From NCBI RefSeq assembly GCF_003574395.1, contig NZ_QMJY01000079.1, forward strand, positions 78,358 to 142,357: a DNA stretch of 64,000 nucleotides. Reading direction: 5' to 3'. This DNA is from Tabrizicola thermarum. GTDB lineage: Bacteria > Pseudomonadota > Alphaproteobacteria > Rhodobacterales > Rhodobacteraceae. Position numbers and translations under genes: made by a program. A model generated the notes under the pieces. That model was not told the DNA's origin, did not search any database, and saw only the letters and a list, made by a program, of their open reading frames with translations. Below are positions 37,924-45,325 of this stretch, piece by piece. Each line of letters starts with the position of its first letter. The stretch's first letter is position 1.

Positions 37924-39179
37924 GCCTTTTCAGACCTCTTGAGGATCAGGAACAGCACGGTGGTCAGCGCAAGAAAGCCCGCCGCCAGCCAGAAAGCGAC
38001 ATCGGTTGACCGCCAGGCGCGGCCCTCCGCCCAGAAATGCCCGAAGACGAAGGCAAAGAAAACGGTGCCGAACAGCATCGCCACATTGGTGACGGCCGAA
38101 ATCCCGCCCTGCAACTCGCCCTGCGCATCCTCGGGCACACGCCGGGTCAGCAGCGACGTCATCAACGGATGCACAAAGCCTTCCGGCCCGTGCAGGATCA
38201 TCAGCGCGATCACCGCGCCCAGCGAGCCTACAAAGCCATAGCCCAGCACCACCAGCGTGGCACAGACCAGCCCGAACAGCGCCACGGTCCACTCGCCGAA
38301 CCGCTTGGTCGCGGGGCCGGTCAGCAGCCCCTGGAACCCCCCGGCGATCAGCCCGAAGACCGCCAATGTCGCCCCCACCATCGCCTCGGACCAGCCGAAC
38401 TTGGCGATCCCCCAGAAGGCCCAGATCGCCGGATAGACGCTGGTGGCAAAGAAGAACAGGCCCATGACCAGCACCATCGGCAGGACGCCCCTGTAGGTCG
38501 CAAAGACCCGGAAGGCACCGAAGGGATTGGCCCGCCACAGCTCGAACGGGCGTCGGTTCGCGGGGGCCAGCGATTCCGGCAGCACGAACCAGCCGTAGAC
38601 GAAATTCAGCAGGGAAATGCCCGCCGCCACCCAGAACGGCACGCGCGGCCCCAGCTCTCCCAGAAGCCCGCCGATCGCGGGGCCGATCACGAAGCCCACG
38701 CCAAAGGCCGCGCCCATGTAGCCGTAAGCCTTGGCGCGGTCGTCGGGCGCGGTGACATCGGCGATATAGGCGCTGGCGATGATCCAGCTTGCGCCGCAGA
38801 CCCCGGCGATGATCCGTCCTGCGAACAGCCATTCCAGCGAGGGCGCCAGCGCCATCAGGATGAAATCCATGCCCAGCCCGAAGATCGCAAGCAGCAGAAG
38901 CGGGCGGCGCCCGAAGCGGTCTGACAGGTTGCCCATCAGCGGCGCGAAGACGAACTGGGCCAGCGAAAACGCCGCGAACATCCAGCCGCCGATCACCGCC
39001 GCACGGGCGATATCGACATGGCCCACATCCTCGATCAGCTTCGGCAGGACCGGCATGATCAGCCCGAAACCCACCATGTCCAGAAAGACCGTGATCAGCA
39101 CGAAGGTCACCGCATGGCGGCTGACCGCCCGAGGCGCCTCCGGCGCCGGATCGGCAGGGATGTCGGAGGCCTCGGTCAT
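37920..39179 (-). CDS. MFS transporter, TetA-like
   Basis: 419 residues, about 12 membrane helices, of the TCR/Tet drug-proton antiporter type: [20 protein letters not shown] in helix 1, motif [16 protein letters not shown] between helices 2 and 3, motif C-like [16 protein letters not shown]. The start at 39179 follows a good promoter placed so that the mRNA would begin at the ATG; an ATG at 39233 would lie upstream of the promoter. Coupled to the DegT-family gene by a 4-base overlap. Substrate unknown. Confidence 0.87.
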   Translation of the reverse strand: MTEASDIPADPAPEAPRAVSRHAVTFVLITVFLDMVGFGLIMPVLPKLIEDVGHVDIARAAVIGGWMFAAFSLAQFVFAPLMGNLSDRFGRRPLLLLAIFGLGMDFILMALAPSLEWLFAGRIIAGVCGASWIIASAYIADVTAPDDRAKAYGYMGAAFGVGFVIGPAIGGLLGELGPRVPFWVAAGISLLNFVYGWFVLPESLAPANRRPFELWRANPFGAFRVFATYRGVLPMVLVMGLFFFATSVYPAIWAFWGIAKFGWSEAMVGATLAVFGLIAGGFQGLLTGPATKRFGEWTVALFGLVCATLVVLGYGFVGSLGAVIALMILHGPEGFVHPLMTSLLTRRVPEDAQGELQGGISAVTNVAMLFGTVFFAFVFGHFWAEGRAWRSTDVAFWLAAGFLALTTVLFLILKRSEKA

Positions 39180-39186
39180 GGCCGCG

Positions 39187-39215
39187 ACCCTATGGGTCGG
39201 CGCAGCGACTGTCAA
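39187..39215 (-). promoter_or_regulatory. Candidate MFS-gene promoter (leaderless)
   Basis: Minus-strand consensus TTGACA (39210-39215), 17 bases, TAGGGT (39187-39192). Seven bases then separate the -10 box from the ATG at 39179, so the transcript would be leaderless. No Shine-Dalgarno is present. Confidence 0.6.
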
Positions 39216-39249
39216 AGGGGCGCGGGTCGACATCCCTCTCTTCGCCGCC

Positions 39250-39347
39250 CTTTCCCCTTGCCGAATATCCCCGCCGGAGGCACGGCCCGAGCCGGTTGGC
39301 CAAAGGCCAGAGGCGAGACAAGGGCTTGCGCCGTCAGGCGCTCAATC
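39250..39347 (+). repeat. Intergenic mosaic repeat, copy 4
   Basis: CCCTTGCCGAATATCCCCG then CCGGAGGCAC, GAGCCGGTTGGCCAAAGGCC, AGGCGAGACAAGGGCTTGCG and a closing GGCGCTCAAT. Same form as copies 5 and 6 without the long GC hairpin. It does not follow a gene on its own strand. Confidence 0.75.
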
Positions 39348-39401
39348 CGACAGCCTCTGCACCCGGAACCGTCCTGTCAGCCCCCGGACCATCTCGCGTA
39401 G

Positions 39402-39442
39402 GGTGGGTCGTTCTGCGCCCCTTCGGCGCAGGCCGACCCACC
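39402..39442. repeat. Long hairpin of the GTAGGGTGGG family
   Basis: GGTGGGTCG (39402-39410) pairs with CGACCCACC (39434-39442), and CTGCGCC (39413-39419) with GGCGCAG (39425-39431): 16 paired bases with a small internal asymmetry. It is preceded by GTA as at 4439, where the same beginning opens a perfect palindrome. Confidence 0.7.
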
Positions 39443-39527
39443 GCCCGAAAAGGTTAACCAGACCTGAACGCCCGCAGACAAGCCATTGATTTTCCGTGCA
39501 CGGTAACAGGCGCCGCGCGCGGCGCGG

Positions 39528-40178
39528 TCACGTCAGCAGCCGCCCCGCCAGCCCCGGCAGGTCCTCGAACCGGTCCAGCAGCGCCGCCGGCCGGAACCGG
39601 GAAACGCCCGCCCCCTCCGGCCCGAAGGTGACAAGGGCCACCGGCACCCCCGCCGCCACCCCGGTCTTCGCATCCGTCTCGGTATCCCCCACCAGCATCG
39701 ACCGCCCCACGACCCCTCCGGCCCGCTCCACCGCCGCCCGGTAGGGGACGGGATCGGGCTTCCGGACCGGAAAGGTATCCGCCCCGACCAGAGCCCCAAA
39801 GGCCCCCCGCACCCCAAGCTCGGCCAGCAGAAGCTCTGCCAAGCCCTCCGGCTTGTTGGTACAGACCGACACCGCGAAGCCCCCCGCCTTCAGCGCCTCC
39901 ACCGCCTCCATCGCGCCGGGATACAGCCGGGTATGCGTGGCGATCCCCTGCCGGTAGGCCTCCAGCAGCACCGGATAGCCCGCATCCACATCCGCCTCGG
40001 ACCAGTCCATCCCCAGCCGGGTGAACCCCAGCCGCAGCATCGCCCGCCCGCCATGGAACGCCGTCAGGGCATCCTGCGGCCCCAGCACCGCCCGGGGCAA
40101 CGCCGCATTCGCCGCCGCCAGCAGATCCAGCGAGGTGTCCGCCAAAGTTCCGTCCAGATCGAACACTACACAGCGCAT
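39528..40178 (-). CDS. gph: HAD-family phosphatase, phosphoglycolate phosphatase-like
   Basis: 216-residue HAD hydrolase with cap domain type C1. Motif I VVFDLDGTLADTSLD at the very N-terminus (nucleophile and general-acid Asp), motif II VCTNKP, motif III Lys in VRKPDP, motif IV VGDTETDAKTG. The Gph call rests on these and the size; other small phosphate esters are possible. The start at 40178 removes 26 upstream codons that would precede motif I and overlap the glmU promoter region. It diverges from glmU. Confidence 0.85.
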   Translation of the reverse strand: MRCVVFDLDGTLADTSLDLLAAANAALPRAVLGPQDALTAFHGGRAMLRLGFTRLGMDWSEADVDAGYPVLLEAYRQGIATHTRLYPGAMEAVEALKAGGFAVSVCTNKPEGLAELLLAELGVRGAFGALVGADTFPVRKPDPVPYRAAVERAGGVVGRSMLVGDTETDAKTGVAAGVPVALVTFGPEGAGVSRFRPAALLDRFEDLPGLAGRLLT

Positions 40179-40216
40179 GTTTGGCAGTCCTGTAACCTGT
40201 CGTGAAGCGCGGCCCC

Positions 40217-40244
40217 TTGCCACCCTTCGCCACGGGGGTAAAAC
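40217..40244 (+). promoter_or_regulatory. Candidate glmU promoter
   Basis: TTGCCA (40217-40222), 16 bases, TAAAAC (40239-40244), 27 bases before the glmU ATG. GGAAGGGCAAGA follows as ribosome-binding site. Confidence 0.4.
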
Positions 40245-40271
40245 GGGCGCCGGCACATTGGAAGGGCAAGA

Positions 40272-41624
40272 ATGCAGGTTTCAGTCATCGTTTTGGCCGC
40301 CGGACAAGGCACCCGGATGAATTCCGACCTGCCCAAGGTCCTGCACCAGGTCGCCGCCGCCCCCCTCCTTCATCACGCGCTGGCCACGGCCCACCGGCTG
40401 GACCCTTCCCGCATCGTGGTCGTGACCGGCCACGGGGCCGAGGCTGTCGCGGCCTCGGCCACCGGCTATTCGGAAGCCGTCGAAACCGTCATCCAGGACC
40501 CCCAGCTCGGCACCGCCCATGCCGTGGCCCAGGCCGCCCCCCTGCTTGCCGACGCGCCGGGCGAGGCGATCGTCCTCTACGCCGATACCCCGCTCATCCG
40601 CGAGGAGACCCTGCGCGCCATGCTCGACGCCCGGGTGCGCCACGCGGTCGTCATCCTCGGCTTCCACGCGCGGGACCCCGGCCGCTACGGCCGCCTGCTG
40701 ACCCGGGGCGACGAACTCCTCGCCATCCGCGAATACAAGGACGCGACCGAGGCGGAACGCGCCATCACCCTCTGCAACTCCGGCGTCGTCTGCGCCGAAG
40801 CGAAAACCCTCTTCTCCCTCATCGCCGAGGTGAAGAACGACAACGCGGCGGGCGAATACTACCTGACCGACATCGTCGAACTGGCCCGCAAGCGCGGCCT
40901 GTCCGCGGGGGTCGTCCTGTGCGACGAGGCCGAAACCCTGGGCGTCAACACAAGGCAACAACTGGCCGAGGCCGAGGCCGCCTTCCAGGCCCGCGCCCGG
41001 GCCGAGGCGCTGGACAACGGCGTCACCCTGACCGCGCCCGAAACCGTGTTCTTCGCGCTCGACACCCATATCGGCCGCGACGCGATCATCGGCCCGAACG
41101 TCCTTTTCGGCCCCGGCGTGACCGTGGAATCCGGGGCCGAGATCAAGGGCTTCTGCCATCTGGAAGGCTGCCACATCAGCCGCGGCGCCACCGTCGGCCC
41201 CTTCGCCCGTCTCCGCCCCGGCGCCGAACTGGCCGAGGATGTGCATGTCGGCAACTTCGTCGAAATCAAGAACGCCATCCTCGACGAAGGCGTGAAGGTC
41301 GGCCATCTGACCTATATCGGCGACGCGGACATCGGCGAACACACCAACATCGGCGCGGGCACCGTGACCTGCAACTACGATGGCGTGATGAAGCACCGCA
41401 CCGTGATCGGCAAGCGGGCCTTCATCGGGTCGGACACGATGCTGGTGGCCCCGGTCACGGTGGGCGACGGGGCGCTGACGGCCTCGGGGTCGGTCATCAC
41501 CGAGAACGTGCCCGCCGAAGCCGTTGCCATCGGTCGCGCGCGTCAGGTCATCAAACCCGGTCTTGCGACCAGGATGTTCGAAAAGTTGAAATCCATAAAG
41601 GCTGCGAAGGCAAAGGGACATTAG
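40272..41624 (+). CDS. glmU: Bifunctional UDP-N-acetylglucosamine pyrophosphorylase / GlcN-1-P N-acetyltransferase
   Basis: 450-residue enzyme making UDP-GlcNAc for peptidoglycan and lipopolysaccharide. N-terminal uridyltransferase: VIVLAAGQGTRMNSDLPKVL, then QLGTAHAV. From about residue 250 a left-handed beta-helix with repeated hexapeptides (IGRDAIIGPNVLFGPGVTV), the acetyltransferase site GTVTCNYDGVMKHRTVIG and C-terminal VAIGRARQVIKPG. Normal length. Two bases separate its stop from glmS, so the two are one operon producing and then activating glucosamine phosphate. Confidence 0.96.
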   Translation: MQVSVIVLAAGQGTRMNSDLPKVLHQVAAAPLLHHALATAHRLDPSRIVVVTGHGAEAVAASATGYSEAVETVIQDPQLGTAHAVAQAAPLLADAPGEAIVLYADTPLIREETLRAMLDARVRHAVVILGFHARDPGRYGRLLTRGDELLAIREYKDATEAERAITLCNSGVVCAEAKTLFSLIAEVKNDNAAGEYYLTDIVELARKRGLSAGVVLCDEAETLGVNTRQQLAEAEAAFQARARAEALDNGVTLTAPETVFFALDTHIGRDAIIGPNVLFGPGVTVESGAEIKGFCHLEGCHISRGATVGPFARLRPGAELAEDVHVGNFVEIKNAILDEGVKVGHLTYIGDADIGEHTNIGAGTVTCNYDGVMKHRTVIGKRAFIGSDTMLVAPVTVGDGALTASGSVITENVPAEAVAIGRARQVIKPGLATRMFEKLKSIKAAKAKGH

Positions 41625-41626
41625 AA

Positions 41627-43444
41627 ATGTGCGGTATTGTAGGGGTGCTGGGCAATCACGAAGCGGCCCCGCTTCTGGTCGAGGCGCTGAAACGGCTTGA
41701 ATACCGGGGCTATGACAGTGCCGGGATCGCCACCGTGAACGCTGGCAAGCTGGACCGCCGCCGGGCGGTGGGCAAGCTGGTCAACCTGTCCGACCTTCTG
41801 GTCCATAACCCCTTGGCCGGAAAGGCCGGCATCGGCCACACCCGCTGGGCCACCCATGGCGCGGCGACCGTCACCAACGCGCATCCGCACCGCGCAGGCG
41901 GGGTGGCGGTCGTCCACAACGGCATCATCGAGAACTTCCGCGACCTGCGCGCAGAACTCGCCGCAGACGGCTATGTGCAGGAATCCGAGACCGACACCGA
42001 AACCATCGTCCTTCTGGTCAAGCGCGCGATGGACCGCGGCGCCGCGCCGGTCGAGGCCGCGAAGGACACGCTGGCCCGCCTGCACGGGGCCTTCGCGCTC
42101 TGCTTCCTGTTCGACGGCCATGACGACCTGATGATCGCCGCCCGCAAGGGCTCTCCGCTGGCCATCGGCTGGGGCGAGGGCGAGATGTTCGTGGGCTCGG
42201 ACGCCATCGCGCTGGCCCCGATGACCGACCGGATTACCTATCTGGAGGAAGGCGACTGGGCCGTCATCACCCGCGCGGGGGCCGAGATCTTCGACGCAGA
42301 GAACCGCCGCGCCAACCGGGCCGAGACGCGGATCCAGCTGGATGCCACGCGCATCGAAAAGGCCGGCTACAAGCACTTCATGGCCAAGGAGATCGCCGAG
42401 CAGCCGGTGGTCATCGCCGATGCGCTGAAGCACTACACCTCGGCGCAAGGGACGCTGCAACTGCCCGAAGCCCTTGATTTCAAAGGCATCGACCGGGTGA
42501 CGCTGGTCGCCTGCGGCACCGCCTCCTATGCCTGTCACGTCGCCAAATACTGGTTCGAGCAGATCGCGGGCCTCCCGGCCGACATCGACATCGCATCCGA
42601 ATTCCGCTACCGCGACCCGGTGCTGTCGCCGTCGTCCATGGCGATCTTCGTCAGCCAGTCGGGTGAAACCGCCGACACGCTGGCCGCGCTGCGCCATGTG
42701 AAGGACAAGGTGGCGCGCGTCGTTTCCGTCATCAACGTCCCCACCTCCTCGATCGCCCGCGAAAGCGACCTTGCCCTGCCGATCCTCGCGGGGGTCGAGG
42801 TCGGCGTCGCCTCGACCAAGGCCTTCACCTGCCAGCTGACGGTGCTGGCGCTGATGGCCCTGAAGGCGGCGCAGGACCGGGGCCGGATCGACGCGGCCAG
42901 CCTGGGCCAGCGGCTGGAAAGCCTGCGTCTGGTGCCCGGGCTGATGAACGCCGCACTGGGACTGTCGGACCCCATTGCCAAGCTGGCCGAGGAACTGGGC
43001 ACGGCGCAGGACATCCTGTTCCTGGGACGCGGCCCGATGTTCCCGCTGGCGCTGGAGGGTGCGCTGAAACTGAAGGAAATCAGCTACATCCACGCCGAAG
43101 GTTATGCATCGGGTGAACTGAAGCATGGCCCCATCGCGCTGATCGACGCCACCGTCCCGGTCATCGTGCTGGCCCCGAAGGATGCGCTTTTCGACAAGAC
43201 CGTGTCCAACATGCAAGAGGTGATGGCGCGCAGCGGCAAGGTGCTTCTCCTGTCCGATGCGGCGGGGGTCGAGGCCGCCGGTCAGGGCACCTGGAAGACC
43301 CTGACGCTGCCTGCGGTCGATCCGCTCTGGGCGCCGATCCTCTATGCGGTTCCGGCGCAGCTTCTGGCCTATCACACGGCCATCGCAAAGGGCACGGACG
43401 TGGACCAGCCGCGTAACCTGGCGAAATCGGTGACGGTGGAGTAA
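41627..43444 (+). CDS. glmS: Glutamine--fructose-6-phosphate aminotransferase
   Basis: 605-residue GlmS, first step of hexosamine synthesis. The N-terminal nucleophile Cys2 is in MCGIVGVLGN, glutaminase residues HTRWATHG and RRANRAE region follow; two SIS domains carry SQSGETADTLAALR and the C-terminal SGELKHGPIALID, ending NLAKSVTVE. Standard size (608 in E. coli). Its product direction opposes the amino-sugar catabolic cluster at 48-59 kb. No glmS riboswitch-like leader is possible here, as it starts 2 bases after glmU. Confidence 0.97.
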   Translation: MCGIVGVLGNHEAAPLLVEALKRLEYRGYDSAGIATVNAGKLDRRRAVGKLVNLSDLLVHNPLAGKAGIGHTRWATHGAATVTNAHPHRAGGVAVVHNGIIENFRDLRAELAADGYVQESETDTETIVLLVKRAMDRGAAPVEAAKDTLARLHGAFALCFLFDGHDDLMIAARKGSPLAIGWGEGEMFVGSDAIALAPMTDRITYLEEGDWAVITRAGAEIFDAENRRANRAETRIQLDATRIEKAGYKHFMAKEIAEQPVVIADALKHYTSAQGTLQLPEALDFKGIDRVTLVACGTASYACHVAKYWFEQIAGLPADIDIASEFRYRDPVLSPSSMAIFVSQSGETADTLAALRHVKDKVARVVSVINVPTSSIARESDLALPILAGVEVGVASTKAFTCQLTVLALMALKAAQDRGRIDAASLGQRLESLRLVPGLMNAALGLSDPIAKLAEELGTAQDILFLGRGPMFPLALEGALKLKEISYIHAEGYASGELKHGPIALIDATVPVIVLAPKDALFDKTVSNMQEVMARSGKVLLLSDAAGVEAAGQGTWKTLTLPAVDPLWAPILYAVPAQLLAYHTAIAKGTDVDQPRNLAKSVTVE

Positions 43445-43472
43445 GCGTACGATCTATTCGAAGAAATCGCGC

Positions 43473-43516
43473 CGGAGCCTTCGAAGGCTCCGCTGCGGAG
43501 TTTTCGAAAACTCCGC
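43473..43516. repeat. Paired TTCGAA-centred palindromes after glmS
   Basis: A perfect 20-base palindrome (43473-43492, arms CGGAGCCTTC/GAAGGCTCCG) is followed 2 bases later by a perfect 22-base palindrome (43495-43516, arms GCGGAGTTTTC/GAAAACTCCGC). The same two-palindrome plan is found after moaA at 60927-60972. Probably a transcript-end or REP-type element. Confidence 0.75.
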
Positions 43517-43568
43517 TCTCCTGATCCACCGGCGCGCGAGCCTCGTATCCATAAAAACGGAGCGAGCC

Positions 43569-44102
43569 ATGCAGCGCAGAACCCTACTTCTCGGCCTTGC
43601 AACCCTTCCCCTTGCGGCCTGTGCTGCCACCCCGGCCCCGCCGTCCGATCCCGGCCCGCCGATCACTCTGGTCTCTGCATTTCAGGGACGCACCACGGGG
43701 CGCGGCCATTTCCGGGTCTGGCTGACAGGCGACGAGCGGCGCTTCACCGCCCGGCTGAACGGCACCGTCAAAGGACGCGAAGGCGCGCGGACCCTGACCG
43801 TGGTCGAGGATTTTCTGTACGACGATGGTCAGAAGGACCGCCTGACCTGGGTCTTCCGCGAAACCGGCCCCGGCCGCTGGACCGGCAAGCGCGAGGACAC
43901 GGTGGGCGAGGCCACGGTGGTGGAGGAAAACGGCCGGATCCGGCTGACCTACACCGCCGATTTCAGATCACCTTCCGGCGTCAACCGCCTGGGATTTCAG
44001 GACATTCTCTACGCCCGCCCCGACGGCAGCATCGTGAACGATGCCGTGGTCAGCCGCGCCGGGATCCCCGTCGCCTCGGTCCGGTTCCTCATCCGCCGCT
44101 GA
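43569..44102 (+). CDS. DUF3833-family lipoprotein
   Basis: 177 residues. MQRRTLLLGLATLPLAAC is a lipoprotein signal with lipobox P-L-A-A-C. The mature part follows the DUF3833 pattern: FQGRTTGRGHFRVWL, a beta-rich TLTVVEDFLYDDGQKDRLTW, GRWTGKREDTVGEA and FQDILYARPDGSIVNDAVVS. Expected in the outer membrane or periplasm, fold lipocalin-like; function unknown. Preceded by the paired palindromes and by AACGGAGCGAGCC as weak ribosome-binding site. Confidence 0.85.
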   Translation: MQRRTLLLGLATLPLAACAATPAPPSDPGPPITLVSAFQGRTTGRGHFRVWLTGDERRFTARLNGTVKGREGARTLTVVEDFLYDDGQKDRLTWVFRETGPGRWTGKREDTVGEATVVEENGRIRLTYTADFRSPSGVNRLGFQDILYARPDGSIVNDAVVSRAGIPVASVRFLIRR

Positions 44103-44152
44103 CTTGCCCTTCCGGCGAGGTGCTGGCAGGAAGGGCCGGAAGGGAGGGCCCG

Positions 44153-44827
44153 ATGACCCCGCTTGCAGAGCTCGAGGCGCTGGCCGACCCGGCGAAAGCC
44201 GCCGAGATGGCCGCCTATCACAAGGTGGACCGCCCCTACCTGGGCGTGCCGGTCCCGCAGATCGCAGAGCTGACCGACCGCTGGCGGGCCGAGCTGTCGC
44301 TGGACGACCGCGTCGCGCTGGCTGCCGACCTGTGGCGGACGAACGTCCATGAGGCGCGGGTTGCGGCAGCCAGGCTGCTGACCCAGGCCCGCATCCGGCC
44401 CGATGCGGCCGCCTGGGCGCTGATCGTGTCCTGGGTTCCCGACTTCGACGGCTGGGCGCTGGCCGACCATGCCAGCATCGCAGGACAGAAGCGGCTGGTG
44501 GCCGACCCCTCGCGGCTGGACACGGTCGAGACCTGGGTTAAGAGCCCGCACATGTGGGCCCGGCGCGCGGCGCTGGTGATGACGCTGCCCTGGACCAAGC
44601 AGAACTTCCCGAAGGAACAGGACCTTGCGATCCGCGCCCGGGTTCTGGGCTGGTGCGCGACGCTGGCCGCGGACCACGACTGGTTCATCCAGAAGGCCGT
44701 GGCCTGGTGGCTGCGCGACCTGTCAAGGCACGACGCCAAGGCCGTCCGCGGCTTTCTTGCCGCCCATGGCGAGACGCTGAAACCCTTTGCCCGCAAGGAA
44801 GCCGCGCGCCACCTGCCCGGAACCTGA
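44153..44827 (+). CDS. DNA alkylation repair protein (AlkD-like)
   Basis: 224-residue all-helical HEAT-like protein: YHKVDRPYLGVPVPQIAELT, DLWRTNVHEARVAAARLL, WALADHASIAGQKRL, WVKSPHMWARRAALVMTL and AVAWWLRDLSRHDAKAVRGF. This is the AlkD/DNA alkylation repair family, which excises bulky or cationic N3/N7-alkyl bases without base flipping. The Trp and Asp residues of SPHMWARRAALV fit the catalytic area. Start at 44153 with GGGAGGGCC upstream. Confidence 0.85.
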   Translation: MTPLAELEALADPAKAAEMAAYHKVDRPYLGVPVPQIAELTDRWRAELSLDDRVALAADLWRTNVHEARVAAARLLTQARIRPDAAAWALIVSWVPDFDGWALADHASIAGQKRLVADPSRLDTVETWVKSPHMWARRAALVMTLPWTKQNFPKEQDLAIRARVLGWCATLAADHDWFIQKAVAWWLRDLSRHDAKAVRGFLAAHGETLKPFARKEAARHLPGT

Positions 44828-44877
44828 CTGCAAATGGCGGCCCCTGTGGACCGCCATCCGCTTGCTGGAAACCCGCG

Positions 44878-45147
44878 TCAGCGGCCTTCGAACTTCCCCT
44901 GGAACTTGTCCCATACCCGCTGGTTGGTCTTGGTTTCGACCTGGGACGCGGGGCCTGCGAAGCTGCCCGGGTTTGTCCCATCGATGCCGTTGCCCCAGCC
45001 GTTGTTGCCCTTTGTCGTCTCTTCGGGCGGCGGTGGCGGAGGCGGCGGATCATCATCGCAGCCCTCATAGCAAGCAAAGGCGGTGGATCCGAAACTCATC
45101 GCAAGTGCAAGAACCGTTACCGCAACGGTCAAATGTCTCGTCGTCAT
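44878..45147 (-). CDS. Small secreted protein with Pro8 tract and GNNGWGNG motif
   Basis: 89 residues. Signal peptide MTTRHLTVAVTVLALAMSFG...TAFA, then a short Cys/Asp segment (CYEGCDDD), a run of eight Pro, and KGNNGWGNGIDGTNPGSFAG, ending in a charged helix QRVWDKFQGKFEGR. GNNGxGNG-type stretches are common in exported alphaproteobacterial proteins, some of them adhesins. GGGAGGGAAG precedes the ATG at 45147. Isolated between convergent and divergent genes; function unknown. Confidence 0.65.
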   Translation of the reverse strand: MTTRHLTVAVTVLALAMSFGSTAFACYEGCDDDPPPPPPPPEETTKGNNGWGNGIDGTNPGSFAGPASQVETKTNQRVWDKFQGKFEGR

Positions 45148-45325
45148 GCTTCCCTCCCTGAATGATGGGTGAGGCCAGCGTAGCAAGGCCGCGATGAACC
45201 CAAAATGAACACCGATCCTGCAATTTTCGGTCGATTGGCGCGTTTGTTCAGTCAGTTGGCTGGAATTGCGCCGCGATCTGCCCCGGACGGTGACCGGAAT
45301 TTCACGCGGCCCTACCGGGCTGCGG

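Larger units (their letters stand above)
39216..39527. other. 348-base gap between the MFS gene and gph: contents
   Basis: No gene seen. The gap (39180-39527) holds the MFS promoter, mosaic repeat copy 4, the 39402-39442 hairpin, and just after the gph stop a 16-base GC palindrome GCGCCGCGCGCGGCGC (39510-39525) that may end the gph transcript. Confidence 0.6.

Noticed and set aside
41600..41650. glmS riboswitch/ribozyme in front of glmS
   Set aside because: Only 2 bases separate glmU and glmS; no leader exists.
40202..43444. 1080-codon frame covering glmU and glmS
   Set aside because: Its first third runs out of frame through glmU and only becomes glmS after the real ATG at 41627; not a fusion protein.
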